Below are positions 17,729-26,180 of a stretch of DNA of 64,000 bases, in pieces. Under the pieces are notes generated by a model. It saw nothing but the letters and a program-made list of their open reading frames with translations. It searched no databases and was not told the DNA's origin. Origin of the DNA: JAWKWH01 sp041397625. GTDB lineage: Bacteria > Pseudomonadota > Alphaproteobacteria > Rhizobiales > Rhizobiaceae. The stretch spans positions 434,001 through 498,000 of the forward strand of contig JAWKWH010000002.1 in NCBI GenBank assembly GCA_041397625.1, read 5' to 3'. Numbering within the stretch: position 1 is the first letter of the stretch; each line of letters starts with the position of its first letter. Both the position numbers and the translations under genes were made by a program.

Positions 17729-18468
17729 GCGGGCGCGCTCCCGCGCCTGATCCGGTGGGCGGCATAGGCGAGAAGACCGCCGATGAGGCCGGCGGCCAGC
17801 AGGTCGAAGCCCGGCACGACGAAGTGGAAGATCGGGCCGAGCGCCAGACCCAGGACGATCGCCGCATGACCCGCCCATTCGCGCGCCGAACTCCACAGCG
17901 AGCTCAGGAAATACATCGGCGTCAGCAGGAACATGGCGGCTGCGACGCCGGCGGGCAGCTGCGCCGAGGTCAGGAACACCACCGCGACCGCCAGCACGTT
18001 TAGGACGATCAGCGTGGTGCCGATGCCGAAATAGAAGCCGGTCCGGCGTTGGCGCGGCACGCCCGGAAACCGCTCCATGGCGATCACCCACGAGGTGACG
18101 GCGATGAAATGCGACAGCAGATAGAGCACCAGCGGCCGGGTTGCCGGCGTGCGCAATTCGGGAACCATCGAAACCGTCATCGGCATCAGCCGCACCGACG
18201 ACAGCGCCACCGCCAGGGCGCAAGCCGGCAGAGTCGCGCCGGAGACGACGGCGCCGATCAGAACCACCTGGGCCGGCAGCGCCCAGATCACGACGACCAT
18301 GAACACGGTCTCGGTGAGCGAGAAACCGGTCTCGGCGGCGAGCGCGGCAAAGCCGATAAAGGACAGGACCAGCACCATGCCGGGAACGCAGAAGGTGGCC
18401 AGAACGCCGCGGCCGAACCAGGCAAGATGGGTCGCGGCGCTCTCTTCGCCTTCAACGGTGTCGGACAT
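17725..18468 (-). CDS. azlC: AzlC family amino acid exporter, large subunit
   Basis: 247 residues with roughly six membrane segments. The family region ALPAQVVLIGAVVSGA followed by SSVRLMPMTVSMVPELR is the AzlC signature (compare LRHVLYSASL in other members). With AzlD it forms a BrnFE-like exporter. Many databases label it an ABC transporter permease by mistake; no ATPase is nearby. It lies 69 bp downstream of the HEAT-like gene and may belong to the clpA transcript. Confidence 0.88.
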   Translation of the reverse strand: MSDTVEGEESAATHLAWFGRGVLATFCVPGMVLVLSFIGFAALAAETGFSLTETVFMVVVIWALPAQVVLIGAVVSGATLPACALAVALSSVRLMPMTVSMVPELRTPATRPLVLYLLSHFIAVTSWVIAMERFPGVPRQRRTGFYFGIGTTLIVLNVLAVAVVFLTSAQLPAGVAAAMFLLTPMYFLSSLWSSAREWAGHAAIVLGLALGPIFHFVVPGFDLLAAGLIGGLLAYAAHRIRRGSAPA

Positions 18469-18537
18469 TGCTTCGCTCTAGCACACCGATGGCGACGGGC
18501 AATAGCGCATCGGGTCGACTGCGGTCAGGACGCCGGG

Positions 18538-19065
18538 CTACGCCCGCCCTTCCATCAGCCGCCGCGCCCGCGCGGCGACGGCCTTTTTCGGCGAACGCAG
18601 CGCATCGGCGATCAGCAGTTCGAACACCTGGCGCACAACGATGCCGCGCTCGGCAAGCCGCCCGACGGCCGACAGCGCCGAGGCCGCGGCGATCGCCGAA
18701 GGTCCGGCCGCCAACCGTCGAAGCACGGCGAGCAGTCTTTCGGCCCGCGCCGCATCGTAATCGAGTTCAGCGAGCACCTTCGGCAGCTGCTCGCCGATCT
18801 CCCACTGTGCGCGGCGATCGAGAATGTCGATCATCGCGGCCGCATGCGGCTGAAACAGGCCGGGCGTCTGCGCGCCCACCTGCATCACCGCGTGGGCGGC
18901 GTGCGAGACCACCGTCTCGTCATCATCGCAAAGGCAGGCCAGCAGGTCGGGAACCAACAACGGGTTGTCGAGCGTTTGGCGGGCGATCTCGGTGGCGTGG
19001 CCCAGCGCACGGCGGTCGCCCGCGCCCAATGCCAGGCGCAAGCGGTGGGTGACGTCGCCGGGCAC
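18538..19065 (-). CDS. HEAT-repeat-like protein downstream of clpA
   Basis: 175 residues, almost entirely helical by composition, with repeated patterns such as LLVPDLLACLCDDDETVVSHAAHAVMQV that resemble HEAT repeats. The start is a GTG at 19065, 12 bp after clpA with AAGGG just upstream, suggesting coupling to clpA. No catalytic motif is visible. Such proteins usually mediate protein contacts; a link to ClpAP is suggested only by position. Confidence 0.65.
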   Translation of the reverse strand: MPGDVTHRLRLALGAGDRRALGHATEIARQTLDNPLLVPDLLACLCDDDETVVSHAAHAVMQVGAQTPGLFQPHAAAMIDILDRRAQWEIGEQLPKVLAELDYDAARAERLLAVLRRLAAGPSAIAAASALSAVGRLAERGIVVRQVFELLIADALRSPKKAVAARARRLMEGRA

Positions 19066-19077
19066 TGCCCTTGCTGA

Positions 19078-21528
19078 TCAGTCCTTGCGCGGCAGTTGCG
19101 GCACGGTACTCGGCCGGCCGCGCGACGGTTTGGCCGCGGTCTTCTTGGTCGTGGTGGCGACCTTCCTGGCGGCGCGCTTCTTCGGCCGGCGCGGCTTCTT
19201 GGCCACTTCCTTCTTCGGCTTGACCGGCACCTCGTCGGGCAGCGCCTCGAGCTTCAGCCCGCTCGTTCCGGTCTCGTCCTTGTCCACCGTCACGCGTACG
19301 GTGCCGCCGCGCTTCAGGTCGCCGAACAGCACCTGGTCGGCCAGGGGCTTCTTGATGTGCTCCTGGATGACGCGACCGAGCGGCCGGGCACCCATGTGCT
19401 CGTCATAGCCCTTGTTCGCCAGCCAGGCGATCGCCTCGTCGGAAAGATCGAAGGTGACGCCGCGCTCGGAAAGCTGGGCTTCGAGCTGCATGACGAATTT
19501 CTGGACCACGCGATGCACCACCGGTACCGGCAGTGCGCCGAACGGGATGATCGCGTCGAGCCGGTTGCGGAACTCGGGCGAGAACAGCTTGTTGATCGCG
19601 TCCAGGTCGTCGCCTTCGCGTTTCGACGAGCCGAAGCCGATGGCCGCCTTCTGCATCTCGGACGCACCGGCGTTGGTGGTCATGATCAGGATGACGTTGC
19701 GGAAATCGATCTGCTTGCCGTTGTGGTCGGTCAGCTTGCCGTGGTCCATCACCTGCAACAGGATGTTGAACAGGTCGGGATGGGCCTTTTCGACCTCGTC
19801 GAGCAGCAGCACGCAATGGGGATGCTGGTCGACGCCGTCGGTCAGCAGCCCGCCCTGGTCGAAGCCGACGTAGCCGGGCGGTGCGCCGATGAGACGCGAA
19901 ACGGTGTGGCGCTCCATATATTCCGACATGTCGAAGCGCAGCAGTTCGACGCCGAGCGAGCTTGCCAACTGCTTGGCGACCTCGGTCTTGCCGACGCCGG
20001 TCGGGCCGGAGAACAGATAGGCGCCGATCGGCTTTTCGGGTTCGCGCAGGCCGGCCCGCGCCAGCTTGATAGACGAGGCGAGCGCCTCGATCGCCGTATC
20101 CTGGCCGTAGACGACGCGCTTCAGTTCGGCGTCGAGATTGGCGAGGATCTTCTCGTCGTCGGTCGATACGGTCTTCGGCGGAATGCGCGCCATCGTGGCG
20201 ATCGTCGCCTCGATTTCCTTGACCGAGATTGTCTTGCGCCGCTTGCCCTCGGGCACAAGCATCTGCGCCGCGCCGGTCTCGTCGACCACGTCGATCGCCT
20301 TGTCGGGCAGCTTGCGGTCATTGATGTAGCGCGCCGACAGTTCGACCGCCGCCTTGATCGCATCGTTCGTGTAGCGGACCTTGTGGAAGTCCTCGAAATA
20401 GGGCTTCAGGCCCTTCATGATCTCGAAGGCGTCGTCGATCGACGGTTCGGTGATGTCGATCTTCTGGAACCGGCGAACCAGCGCCCGGTCCTTCTCGAAG
20501 AACTGGCGGAATTCCTTGTAGGTGGTCGATCCGATGCAGCGGATGGCGCCGTTGGAGAGCGCCGGCTTCAAGAGGTTGGACGCGTCCATGGCGCCGCCCG
20601 AGGTGGCGCCGGCGCCGATCACCGTGTGGATCTCGTCGATGAACAGGATGGCGCCCGGGAATTCCTCGAGCTCCTTTACGACCTGCTTCAGCCGCTCCTC
20701 GAAATCGCCGCGATAGCGCGTGCCGGCCAGGAGCGCACCCATGTCGAGCGCGAACACGGTCGCGTCGGCCAGAACCTCCGGCACGGCGCCTTCGACGATG
20801 CGCTTGGCAAGGCCCTCGGCGATCGCCGTCTTGCCGACGCCGGGATCGCCGACATAGAGCGGATTGTTCTTCGAGCGGCGGCACAGTACCTGGATGGTAC
20901 GGCTGACCTCCTGCTCGCGCCCGATCAGCGGATCGATGCGGCCGGCATTGGCCTTCTCGTTGAGATTGACGCAATAGGCCGAAAGCGCGTCCTGCGCCTT
21001 CTTCTTGCCGCCCTCGTCCTGGTCGTCCCGCCCGGTGGCCGCGTTGTCGTCCTCGATGCCGGTGGGCGTGCGCGGCTCGCTGGCGCCCGGCCGCTTGGCG
21101 ATGCCGTGCGAGATGTAGTTGACCGCGTCGTAGCGGGTCATCTGCTGTTCCTGCAGGAAATAGGCGGCATGGCTCTCGCGCTCGGCGAAGATCGCCACCA
21201 GCACATTGGCACCCGACACTTCCTCGCGGCCGGAGGACTGGACATGGATGACGGCGCGCTGGATGACGCGCTGGAAACCGGAGGTCGGCTTGGAATCCTC
21301 GTCATAGCCGGTGACGAGGTTGTCGAGTTCGCTGTCGATATAGTCGATGAGCGTGCGCTTGAGGTCGGTAAGGTCGACATTGCATGCCCGCATTACCGCG
21401 GCGGCATCCTTGTCGTCGATCAGCGCCAGCAGCAGATGTTCCAGGGTCGCATATTCGTGATGGCGTTCGTTGGCGAACGTCAACGCCTGGTGCAGCGCCC
21501 GTTCCAGGCTTTGCGAAAATGCAGGCAT
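19078..21528 (-). CDS. clpA: ClpA, ATPase subunit of the ClpAP protease
   Basis: 816-residue double AAA+ unfoldase. The N-domain (residues 1-145) carries Clp repeats. Walker A of module 1 is GDPGVGKTAIAEG and of module 2 GPTGVGKTEVAKQ. The loop AIGFGSSKREG supplies the IGF tripeptide that docks on ClpP. After the normal end near residue 760 there is a tail of about 50 residues dense in Lys, Arg and Ala (EVAKKPRRPKKRAARK), longer than in E. coli ClpA (758 residues). clpS lies immediately upstream on the same strand, 7 bp away, so adaptor and unfoldase are co-expressed. Confidence 0.96.
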   Translation of the reverse strand: MPAFSQSLERALHQALTFANERHHEYATLEHLLLALIDDKDAAAVMRACNVDLTDLKRTLIDYIDSELDNLVTGYDEDSKPTSGFQRVIQRAVIHVQSSGREEVSGANVLVAIFAERESHAAYFLQEQQMTRYDAVNYISHGIAKRPGASEPRTPTGIEDDNAATGRDDQDEGGKKKAQDALSAYCVNLNEKANAGRIDPLIGREQEVSRTIQVLCRRSKNNPLYVGDPGVGKTAIAEGLAKRIVEGAVPEVLADATVFALDMGALLAGTRYRGDFEERLKQVVKELEEFPGAILFIDEIHTVIGAGATSGGAMDASNLLKPALSNGAIRCIGSTTYKEFRQFFEKDRALVRRFQKIDITEPSIDDAFEIMKGLKPYFEDFHKVRYTNDAIKAAVELSARYINDRKLPDKAIDVVDETGAAQMLVPEGKRRKTISVKEIEATIATMARIPPKTVSTDDEKILANLDAELKRVVYGQDTAIEALASSIKLARAGLREPEKPIGAYLFSGPTGVGKTEVAKQLASSLGVELLRFDMSEYMERHTVSRLIGAPPGYVGFDQGGLLTDGVDQHPHCVLLLDEVEKAHPDLFNILLQVMDHGKLTDHNGKQIDFRNVILIMTTNAGASEMQKAAIGFGSSKREGDDLDAINKLFSPEFRNRLDAIIPFGALPVPVVHRVVQKFVMQLEAQLSERGVTFDLSDEAIAWLANKGYDEHMGARPLGRVIQEHIKKPLADQVLFGDLKRGGTVRVTVDKDETGTSGLKLEALPDEVPVKPKKEVAKKPRRPKKRAARKVATTTKKTAAKPSRGRPSTVPQLPRKD

Positions 21529-21535
21529 CCTTACC

Positions 21536-21874
21536 TCACTTCTTTTCCATCACGCATTGCAGCGGATGTTGATGCTGACGGGCGAAGTCCATCACGCTCG
21601 ACACTTTGGTCTCCGCAACCTCAAAAGTATAGACCCCGCACTCGCCCACGCCGTGATTGTGAACGTGGAGCATGATCGTGGTCGCCTCCTCGCGATTCTT
21701 GCTGAAAAACCGTTCCAAAACGTGAACGACGAATTCCATCGGCGTGTAGTCGTCGTTCAGGATCAGCACCCGGTAGAGGCCGGGCTTCTTCGTACGCGCC
21801 CGCGTCCGGGTAATGACCGCCGTTCCGCGGCCGCTGTCGCGTCCGTCGGCGTCCTCATCACGATCTTCCTGCAT
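21536..21874 (-). CDS. clpS: ClpS adaptor of the N-end rule pathway
   Basis: 112 residues. ClpS binds N-terminal destabilising residues and delivers substrates to ClpA. The core YRVLILNDDYTPMEFVVHVLERFF, with the NDD...M pocket residues, is diagnostic; VHNHGVGECGVYTFEVAETK follows. The start at the ATG 21874 gives the usual length; an upstream frame reaching 21916 is less likely. A disordered acidic/basic N-terminal 35 residues precede the core. Confidence 0.94.
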   Translation of the reverse strand: MQEDRDEDADGRDSGRGTAVITRTRARTKKPGLYRVLILNDDYTPMEFVVHVLERFFSKNREEATTIMLHVHNHGVGECGVYTFEVAETKVSSVMDFARQHQHPLQCVMEKK

Positions 21875-22052
21875 TGTCGCGCGGCGATCGATCAGTCTTT
21901 CAACAATCTGCGCCACCGTATGCCTGCCGAAAATCTTAATGGTCCGCGAATGCCCATGTAGGTGTTACCCGCGCAATTGTAAGCCCTGAAAATCAGGTGA
22001 CAATACGGACAGCGCGATATTTGCGGGGCTGAGGGCGTTCGCGGCGACCGGA

Positions 22053-22084
22053 AAACAAAAAACCCGGCCGCTGAAACGGCCGGG
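22053..22084 (-). terminator. Intrinsic terminator of the phasin gene
   Basis: On the minus strand an 8-bp G+C stem (CCCGGCCG and complement, six-base loop) is followed by TTTTTTGTTT. It lies about 60 bp after the phasin stop and before clpS, so it separates the phasin message from the clpS-clpA transcript. Confidence 0.85.
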
Positions 22085-22147
22085 CTCACCAGGAAGGCCG
22101 GATCGAAGCGGTCTTGCGCCGCCTCGGCTCCGGTTTGATTCGTCCGA

Positions 22148-22477
22148 TTACTTCACCGGGGCGAACACGACCTCGAACGGCTTGACGGCGTCCTTGGCCA
22201 TGTCGGTGTAGATTTCGCCGACCTTGGTGGCCTGGGCGACCATGCGCTCGAACGCGCTCTTGGCATATTCGCTCTGGATCTCGAAGACCTTCTCGGCCGA
22301 CTTGGCCGACGCGGCTTTCTCGAAGGCGGCGGTGCCGCTCTCGACCGAGACCTTGGCGTATTCGGCGGTCTCTGCGGCGATGGTCTGCAGGCCGTTGGAC
22401 CAGGCCGAGGCGCTCTTGATCGCGCTGTCGACGAAGTCCTTGTTGAATTTGCTGACACTCTCAAATGACTGCATCAT
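22148..22477 (-). CDS. Phasin family protein
   Basis: 109-residue amphipathic helical protein (QSFESVSKFNKDFVDSAIKSA, then SEYAKSAFERMVAQATKVGEIY). Phasins coat polyhydroxyalkanoate granules; small rhizobial members can also be general surface or stress proteins. AGGA lies upstream of the first of two tandem ATGs. It has its own promoter and terminator, so it is monocistronic. No PHA biosynthesis genes are in the window. Confidence 0.85.
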   Translation of the reverse strand: MMQSFESVSKFNKDFVDSAIKSASAWSNGLQTIAAETAEYAKVSVESGTAAFEKAASAKSAEKVFEIQSEYAKSAFERMVAQATKVGEIYTDMAKDAVKPFEVVFAPVK

Positions 22478-22531
22478 TTGTTGCGTCCTTTCGTCAGTGT
22501 TGGTTGTGGGAGGGAATGCTGCAATGCAAGA

Positions 22532-22560
22532 GACCTAGTGTGCGATGCACAAAATGTCAA
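22532..22560 (-). promoter_or_regulatory. Promoter of the phasin gene with TGC-rich operator-like site
   Basis: TTGACA and TAGGTC are separated by 17 bases on the minus strand, about 55 bp before the phasin start. Just downstream lies TTGCATTGCAGC (about 22519-22530), a TGC-repeat reminiscent of sites bound by the PHA regulator PhaR in related bacteria. The promoter is reasonable; the operator reading is a guess from the family's known regulation. Confidence 0.5.
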
Positions 22561-22732
22561 TGCGCGTGCTGCGGCGCAACATCGCCCGTCAACCATAACG
22601 GAAGAAATTGCGCGAATTCGTCAATGAACTGGTTACCATAAACGGATTGGTAACGCCCGGCCTCTAGTTTCCGTCGGGCGTGCCGGCGCTGTTGCCGGAT
22701 GTGTGTGGTGTTCTCAAGTTCCAGGTGTTGAC

Positions 22733-24043
22733 GTGCGTTCCGCGTTTTTCTGTTTGCCCAGGTTCCCCTTCGTCTCCTTCCTCATGGCCGTCGCCTTCGC
22801 GCTGCTGCAGATGCACGCGCCGGCAAACGCCAACTCCAAATATGCGGCGATCGTCATCGACGCCAGTACCGGCAAGGTGTTGCATTCCTCGGCCGCCGAT
22901 GCGCCGCGCTACCCGGCCTCTCTCACCAAGATGATGACGCTGTACATGGTTTTCGAGGCGCTGGACGATAAGCGCATCTCCAAGAAGAGCCGCATCCGCA
23001 TATCCAAACATGCCGCCAGCCAACCGCCGTCGAAGCTCGGTATCAAGCCCGGCCGCTCCATCACGGTGGAGAACGCCATCTATGCGCTGGTGACCAAATC
23101 GGCCAACGACGTCGCCGCGGCCGTCGGCGAGTTCCTCGGCGGGTCGGAATCCGGCTTTGCCCGCATGATGACTGCCAAGGCGCACCAGCTCGGCATGCGT
23201 TCGACCACGTTCCAGAATGCGTCCGGCCTGCCGAATTCGCGTCAGGTGACCTCGGCGCGCGACATGGCTACGCTCGGCCTGGCGCTGAGGGAGCACTTCC
23301 CGCACTACTACAAATATTTCTCCACGCGCTCCTTTGCCTACGGCAAGCGCCGCTATGGCAATCACAACCGCCTGCTGGGACGCGTAAGCGGCGTCGACGG
23401 CATCAAGACAGGCTACACGCGCGCCTCGGGCTACAACCTCGTGACCTCGGCGACCAAAGGCAAGCGCCGCATCGTCGCCGTGGTGATGGGCGGTCGCTCG
23501 GGCAAATCGCGCAACGCCGCCATGACGGCACTGATCGGCAAGTATCTGCCCCGTGCGTCGAAGCGTTCGCGCGGTCCGCTGCTCGCCGCGCGCAAGGGCG
23601 GCGCAACCGTCGCCGTCGCAAGCCTGCCGACGGCCAAGGAAGCTCCGGTGCCGGAGCCGCGTCCGGTCAAGCTCGCCACCGCTTCGGCCTATGTGCCGAC
23701 GCCCAAGGCGCGTGTTCCCGAAGAGGCGATCGAGAAGGCTGTCGATCCGGTCAAGACCGGCGCCACCGCCAAGGACGACCGCCTGAAGCCGAAACCGTCC
23801 GGCTGGGTCGTGCAGGTCGCCTCGCTGCCGAGCGAATCGGAGGCGCTGGAGTTCATGGACCGCACCAAGCGCAAGGCCGGGCCCGCGCTTGCCAGCGCCA
23901 CCGGCTTTACCGAGACGTTCGAGAAGAACGGCACGGTCTACCACCGCGTGCGCTTTGCCGGCTTCGGGTCGAAGGACCGCGCCTGGAAAGCGTGCTCGAC
24001 GCTGAAGAGGCGCGATATCGCATGCTACGCGGTCGCCCGGTAG
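22733..24043 (+). CDS. Serine D-alanyl-D-alanine carboxypeptidase with C-terminal SPOR domain
   Basis: Periplasmic penicillin-binding protein of the DacA/DacC type that trims pentapeptide side chains of peptidoglycan. A signal peptide ends near MHAPANA/NSKY. Active-site motifs are SLTK (Ser63, Lys66), SAN (about 123) and KTG (about 225). A proline- and alanine-rich linker leads to a C-terminal SPOR domain (SGWVVQVASLPSESEAL to the end), which binds denuded glycan and targets septa. I prefer the GTG at 22733, which begins directly with the signal peptide; another GTG at 22703 would add ten residues. The gene is divergent from the phasin gene. Confidence 0.9.
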   Translation: MRSAFFCLPRFPFVSFLMAVAFALLQMHAPANANSKYAAIVIDASTGKVLHSSAADAPRYPASLTKMMTLYMVFEALDDKRISKKSRIRISKHAASQPPSKLGIKPGRSITVENAIYALVTKSANDVAAAVGEFLGGSESGFARMMTAKAHQLGMRSTTFQNASGLPNSRQVTSARDMATLGLALREHFPHYYKYFSTRSFAYGKRRYGNHNRLLGRVSGVDGIKTGYTRASGYNLVTSATKGKRRIVAVVMGGRSGKSRNAAMTALIGKYLPRASKRSRGPLLAARKGGATVAVASLPTAKEAPVPEPRPVKLATASAYVPTPKARVPEEAIEKAVDPVKTGATAKDDRLKPKPSGWVVQVASLPSESEALEFMDRTKRKAGPALASATGFTETFEKNGTVYHRVRFAGFGSKDRAWKACSTLKRRDIACYAVAR

Positions 24044-24102
24044 GGCAGCTGCGATCCGGGGTGAATTCGATGGGTAGGGACCAAAACCAGGGGGACTGGG
24101 AA

Positions 24103-24795
24103 TCAATGTCCGCGCAGAAGAATATCTTTGGCCTGATTGATCCGCGCCGCAAGGAAAGACGATCCACCGAGGTCGGGATGAACGCGCTGCATCAGGCGGC
24201 GATGCGCCTTGCGGATATCCGCCGCGGCAGCCCCCGGCTCAAGACCAAGGATCTGGTAAGCCTCCTGCTCAGTCATGGCGCCCGCAGCTGGCGGCTCTCC
24301 CAGCCCGCCGCCCGCATCCGCGTGCGCGTCTTGGCGCCAGACGGTAAATCGGCTGTCAAGATACGCCTCCAGTAGCCGGGTACTGTCCGGGTCGCTGCCC
24401 AGTTCGCGATGCAGCTCCAGCAGGTCGACCAGGTCCATGCGCCCGAGCGTCTTGCCCTCGTGGCGACCGGCAAGCACCAGCCCGTCCATGGCGCCGGAAT
24501 CGTGATCCAGTTCCATCTCCAGCGCCGCTGTGCGCACGGAAGACCGCCGGCCGGGTGATCTGGTGCGGCGGCCGCGCAGTTGTTGCGACGACAGCCAACC
24601 GATCGCCGTCGCCATCAGCATGATCCCGAAACCCGCCCTTCCGGCAAGCGTCATGCCGAGGCCGAGCAGTGCGACGAGCCCCGGCACGATGAGGCGGACC
24701 ATGCGCGCGATCGCCGCCGGATCGGCGCGCAGCAACAGCGAACCGAACAGGCCCACCGCCAGAAGCGCGATCGCCAGGACCAGGAAGAAGGTCAT
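24103..24795 (-). CDS. Membrane-anchored J-domain protein
   Basis: 230 residues: two N-terminal hydrophobic segments (about 2-22 and 33-66), a basic linker, and a C-terminal J-domain (from about residue 174, QEAYQILGLEPGAAAADIRKAHRRLMQRVHPDLGG). The HPD tripeptide that stimulates DnaK is intact. The domain order resembles a reversed type III J-protein such as TIM14/Pam18, with a membrane anchor first and the J-domain last. It overlaps the VWA gene by 4 bp, so the two are translationally coupled. Confidence 0.85.
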   Translation of the reverse strand: MTFFLVLAIALLAVGLFGSLLLRADPAAIARMVRLIVPGLVALLGLGMTLAGRAGFGIMLMATAIGWLSSQQLRGRRTRSPGRRSSVRTAALEMELDHDSGAMDGLVLAGRHEGKTLGRMDLVDLLELHRELGSDPDSTRLLEAYLDSRFTVWRQDAHADAGGGLGEPPAAGAMTEQEAYQILGLEPGAAAADIRKAHRRLMQRVHPDLGGSSFLAARINQAKDILLRGH

Positions 24796-25520
24796 TGCCC
24801 GCCCTGCCCCCGCATGTGTCCGATCAACAGCCGGTCCTCGTGCGTGCCGCGCGCTTCCAGCGCCTTGAAGCCACCCGACGCGTAGACCGCAATCGACGAC
24901 AACAGTTTGGCCAGCGTCGCCGCCGAACCCCGGTCGAATCGGAACCAGGCGCCGTTGGAGAGCCTGGCGATCTCGCGGAAGGCCTTTTCCGCCGTCGGGT
25001 CGTGGCCTTCCTGAAACAGGAACACGGGCACGCGTCGTAACCCCAGTTCGCCGGCCTTGTTGGCCAGATCGTCGATCGATTCCTCCATCGCATCGCCGAT
25101 ATAGACAAGCGCGTCGACCGCCTGGCGCGCCGTCTCCTTGAGCGCGTGCGACAGCACCTTGCCGATCTGGGTATGGCCGCCGCGGCAGTCGATGCGCACC
25201 ATGAGGTCCTTCAGCGAGCCGGTATCGCCGACGAATTTGGACGAGCGGCATTCGCCGAAGCCGCGGAAATAGACCAGTTGCACGTCGAGCGCGCCCGCCT
25301 TGCCGGCCGCGTCGAACATTTCCGCCTGCAACGAGCAGGCCAGATCCCAGGTCGGCTGGCGGCTCATGGTGGCGTCGAGCGCCAGGATCAGCCTTCCCTT
25401 CCTGACCGCCTTCATGGCGCCGAGCGCGCGCGCCTTGCTGACGAAGGCGGCCACCTGCGACGCGGACGCGGCATCTGGCGTCTGGTCGGCGGCGGGAACG
25501 GGCGTCTTCTTGTCGCTCAT
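24792..25520 (-). CDS. VWA domain protein
   Basis: About 242 residues with one von Willebrand factor A domain. The metal-site motif is LALDATMSRQPTW (D-x-T-x-S in place of the usual D-x-S-x-S), with YIGDAMEES as a second conserved element. There is no signal peptide, so it is cytoplasmic. The ATG at 25520 is chosen over an upstream start three codons earlier. It overlaps the J-domain gene by 4 bp. It resembles the VWA proteins often found in stress or tellurite-type clusters, but none of the other genes of such clusters is present here. Confidence 0.78.
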   Translation of the reverse strand: MSDKKTPVPAADQTPDAASASQVAAFVSKARALGAMKAVRKGRLILALDATMSRQPTWDLACSLQAEMFDAAGKAGALDVQLVYFRGFGECRSSKFVGDTGSLKDLMVRIDCRGGHTQIGKVLSHALKETARQAVDALVYIGDAMEESIDDLANKAGELGLRRVPVFLFQEGHDPTAEKAFREIARLSNGAWFRFDRGSAATLAKLLSSIAVYASGGFKALEARGTHEDRLLIGHMRGQGGQ

Positions 25521-25671
25521 GACCATCAAAACATGTGGCGCGGCGCGGCGCGTTGCAAGGAAAATCGGGGCATGGCGGCGGGAACCCCGATCCGCCGGCT
25601 GCTCCGAAGCAGCCTCAGCCTTGCCGGCAAACCGGGCGATATTGCGTCACCTTCAGCTTGCCGGCGAACCG

Positions 25672-26109
25672 CTACAGCAGACCGAGCTCGGCCAGTTCGA
25701 GGCGCAGCTCCGGCGGCACCGATGCCAGCCCGCCCTTGTCGCCGGCCAGATCGCGCGGCGCTTCGCCGGCCTTCAGATAGCGCCAGCCCTGGAAGGCGCG
25801 TTTCGGTTGCCAGTAGGTCGGCACCACTTCGGCTTCCAGCACCAGTTCGCAGCGCCCCACCCCGCTCGTGTCGGTGAACGGCCGCACCTCGACGATGCGC
25901 TGGCGGCACTGGATGTTGCCCTTGATGACCCAGTAGAGCGAGCCGCCGTCGACGAGCTCGTCGGCACGCTTGGGCGTCATGCGGGTGGTGTGGACATAGG
26001 TTTCGGCCACGCCCTCGCGTCGCTTGCGCTCGCGGACGCGGGCAACGCTGTCGACCATGTCCTCGAGGCTTTCGCAGCCGACGCAGAGTTTGATCAGGTT
26101 GAGGGCCAT
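25672..26109 (-). CDS. DUF1489 family protein
   Basis: 145 residues matching the alphaproteobacterial DUF1489 family: ALNLIKLCVGCESLEDM at the start, THTTRM-like YVHTTRMTPKRADEL, then WVIKGNIQCRQRI. It is cytoplasmic by composition and its function is unknown to me. A CxxC-like pair is not formed; Cys residues occur at 9 and 12. It is a stand-alone gene between the VWA and sdaA genes. Confidence 0.8.
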   Translation of the reverse strand: MALNLIKLCVGCESLEDMVDSVARVRERKRREGVAETYVHTTRMTPKRADELVDGGSLYWVIKGNIQCRQRIVEVRPFTDTSGVGRCELVLEAEVVPTYWQPKRAFQGWRYLKAGEAPRDLAGDKGGLASVPPELRLELAELGLL

Positions 26110-26180
26110 CGCCCATGGTGTAGCGCCGGCGGCCGCTTCGTCAATGGCGGCGGACCTCTCTCCACAGGCGCCCGTTCGGT

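Noticed and set aside
19096..21675. An 859-codon plus-strand frame opposite clpA
   Set aside because: Same cause: mirror of ClpA codon bias. ClpA on the minus strand has both AAA+ modules intact.
21892..22089. A 65-codon frame between clpS and the phasin gene (minus strand)
   Set aside because: It runs through the phasin terminator hairpin and has no ribosome binding site or recognisable composition.
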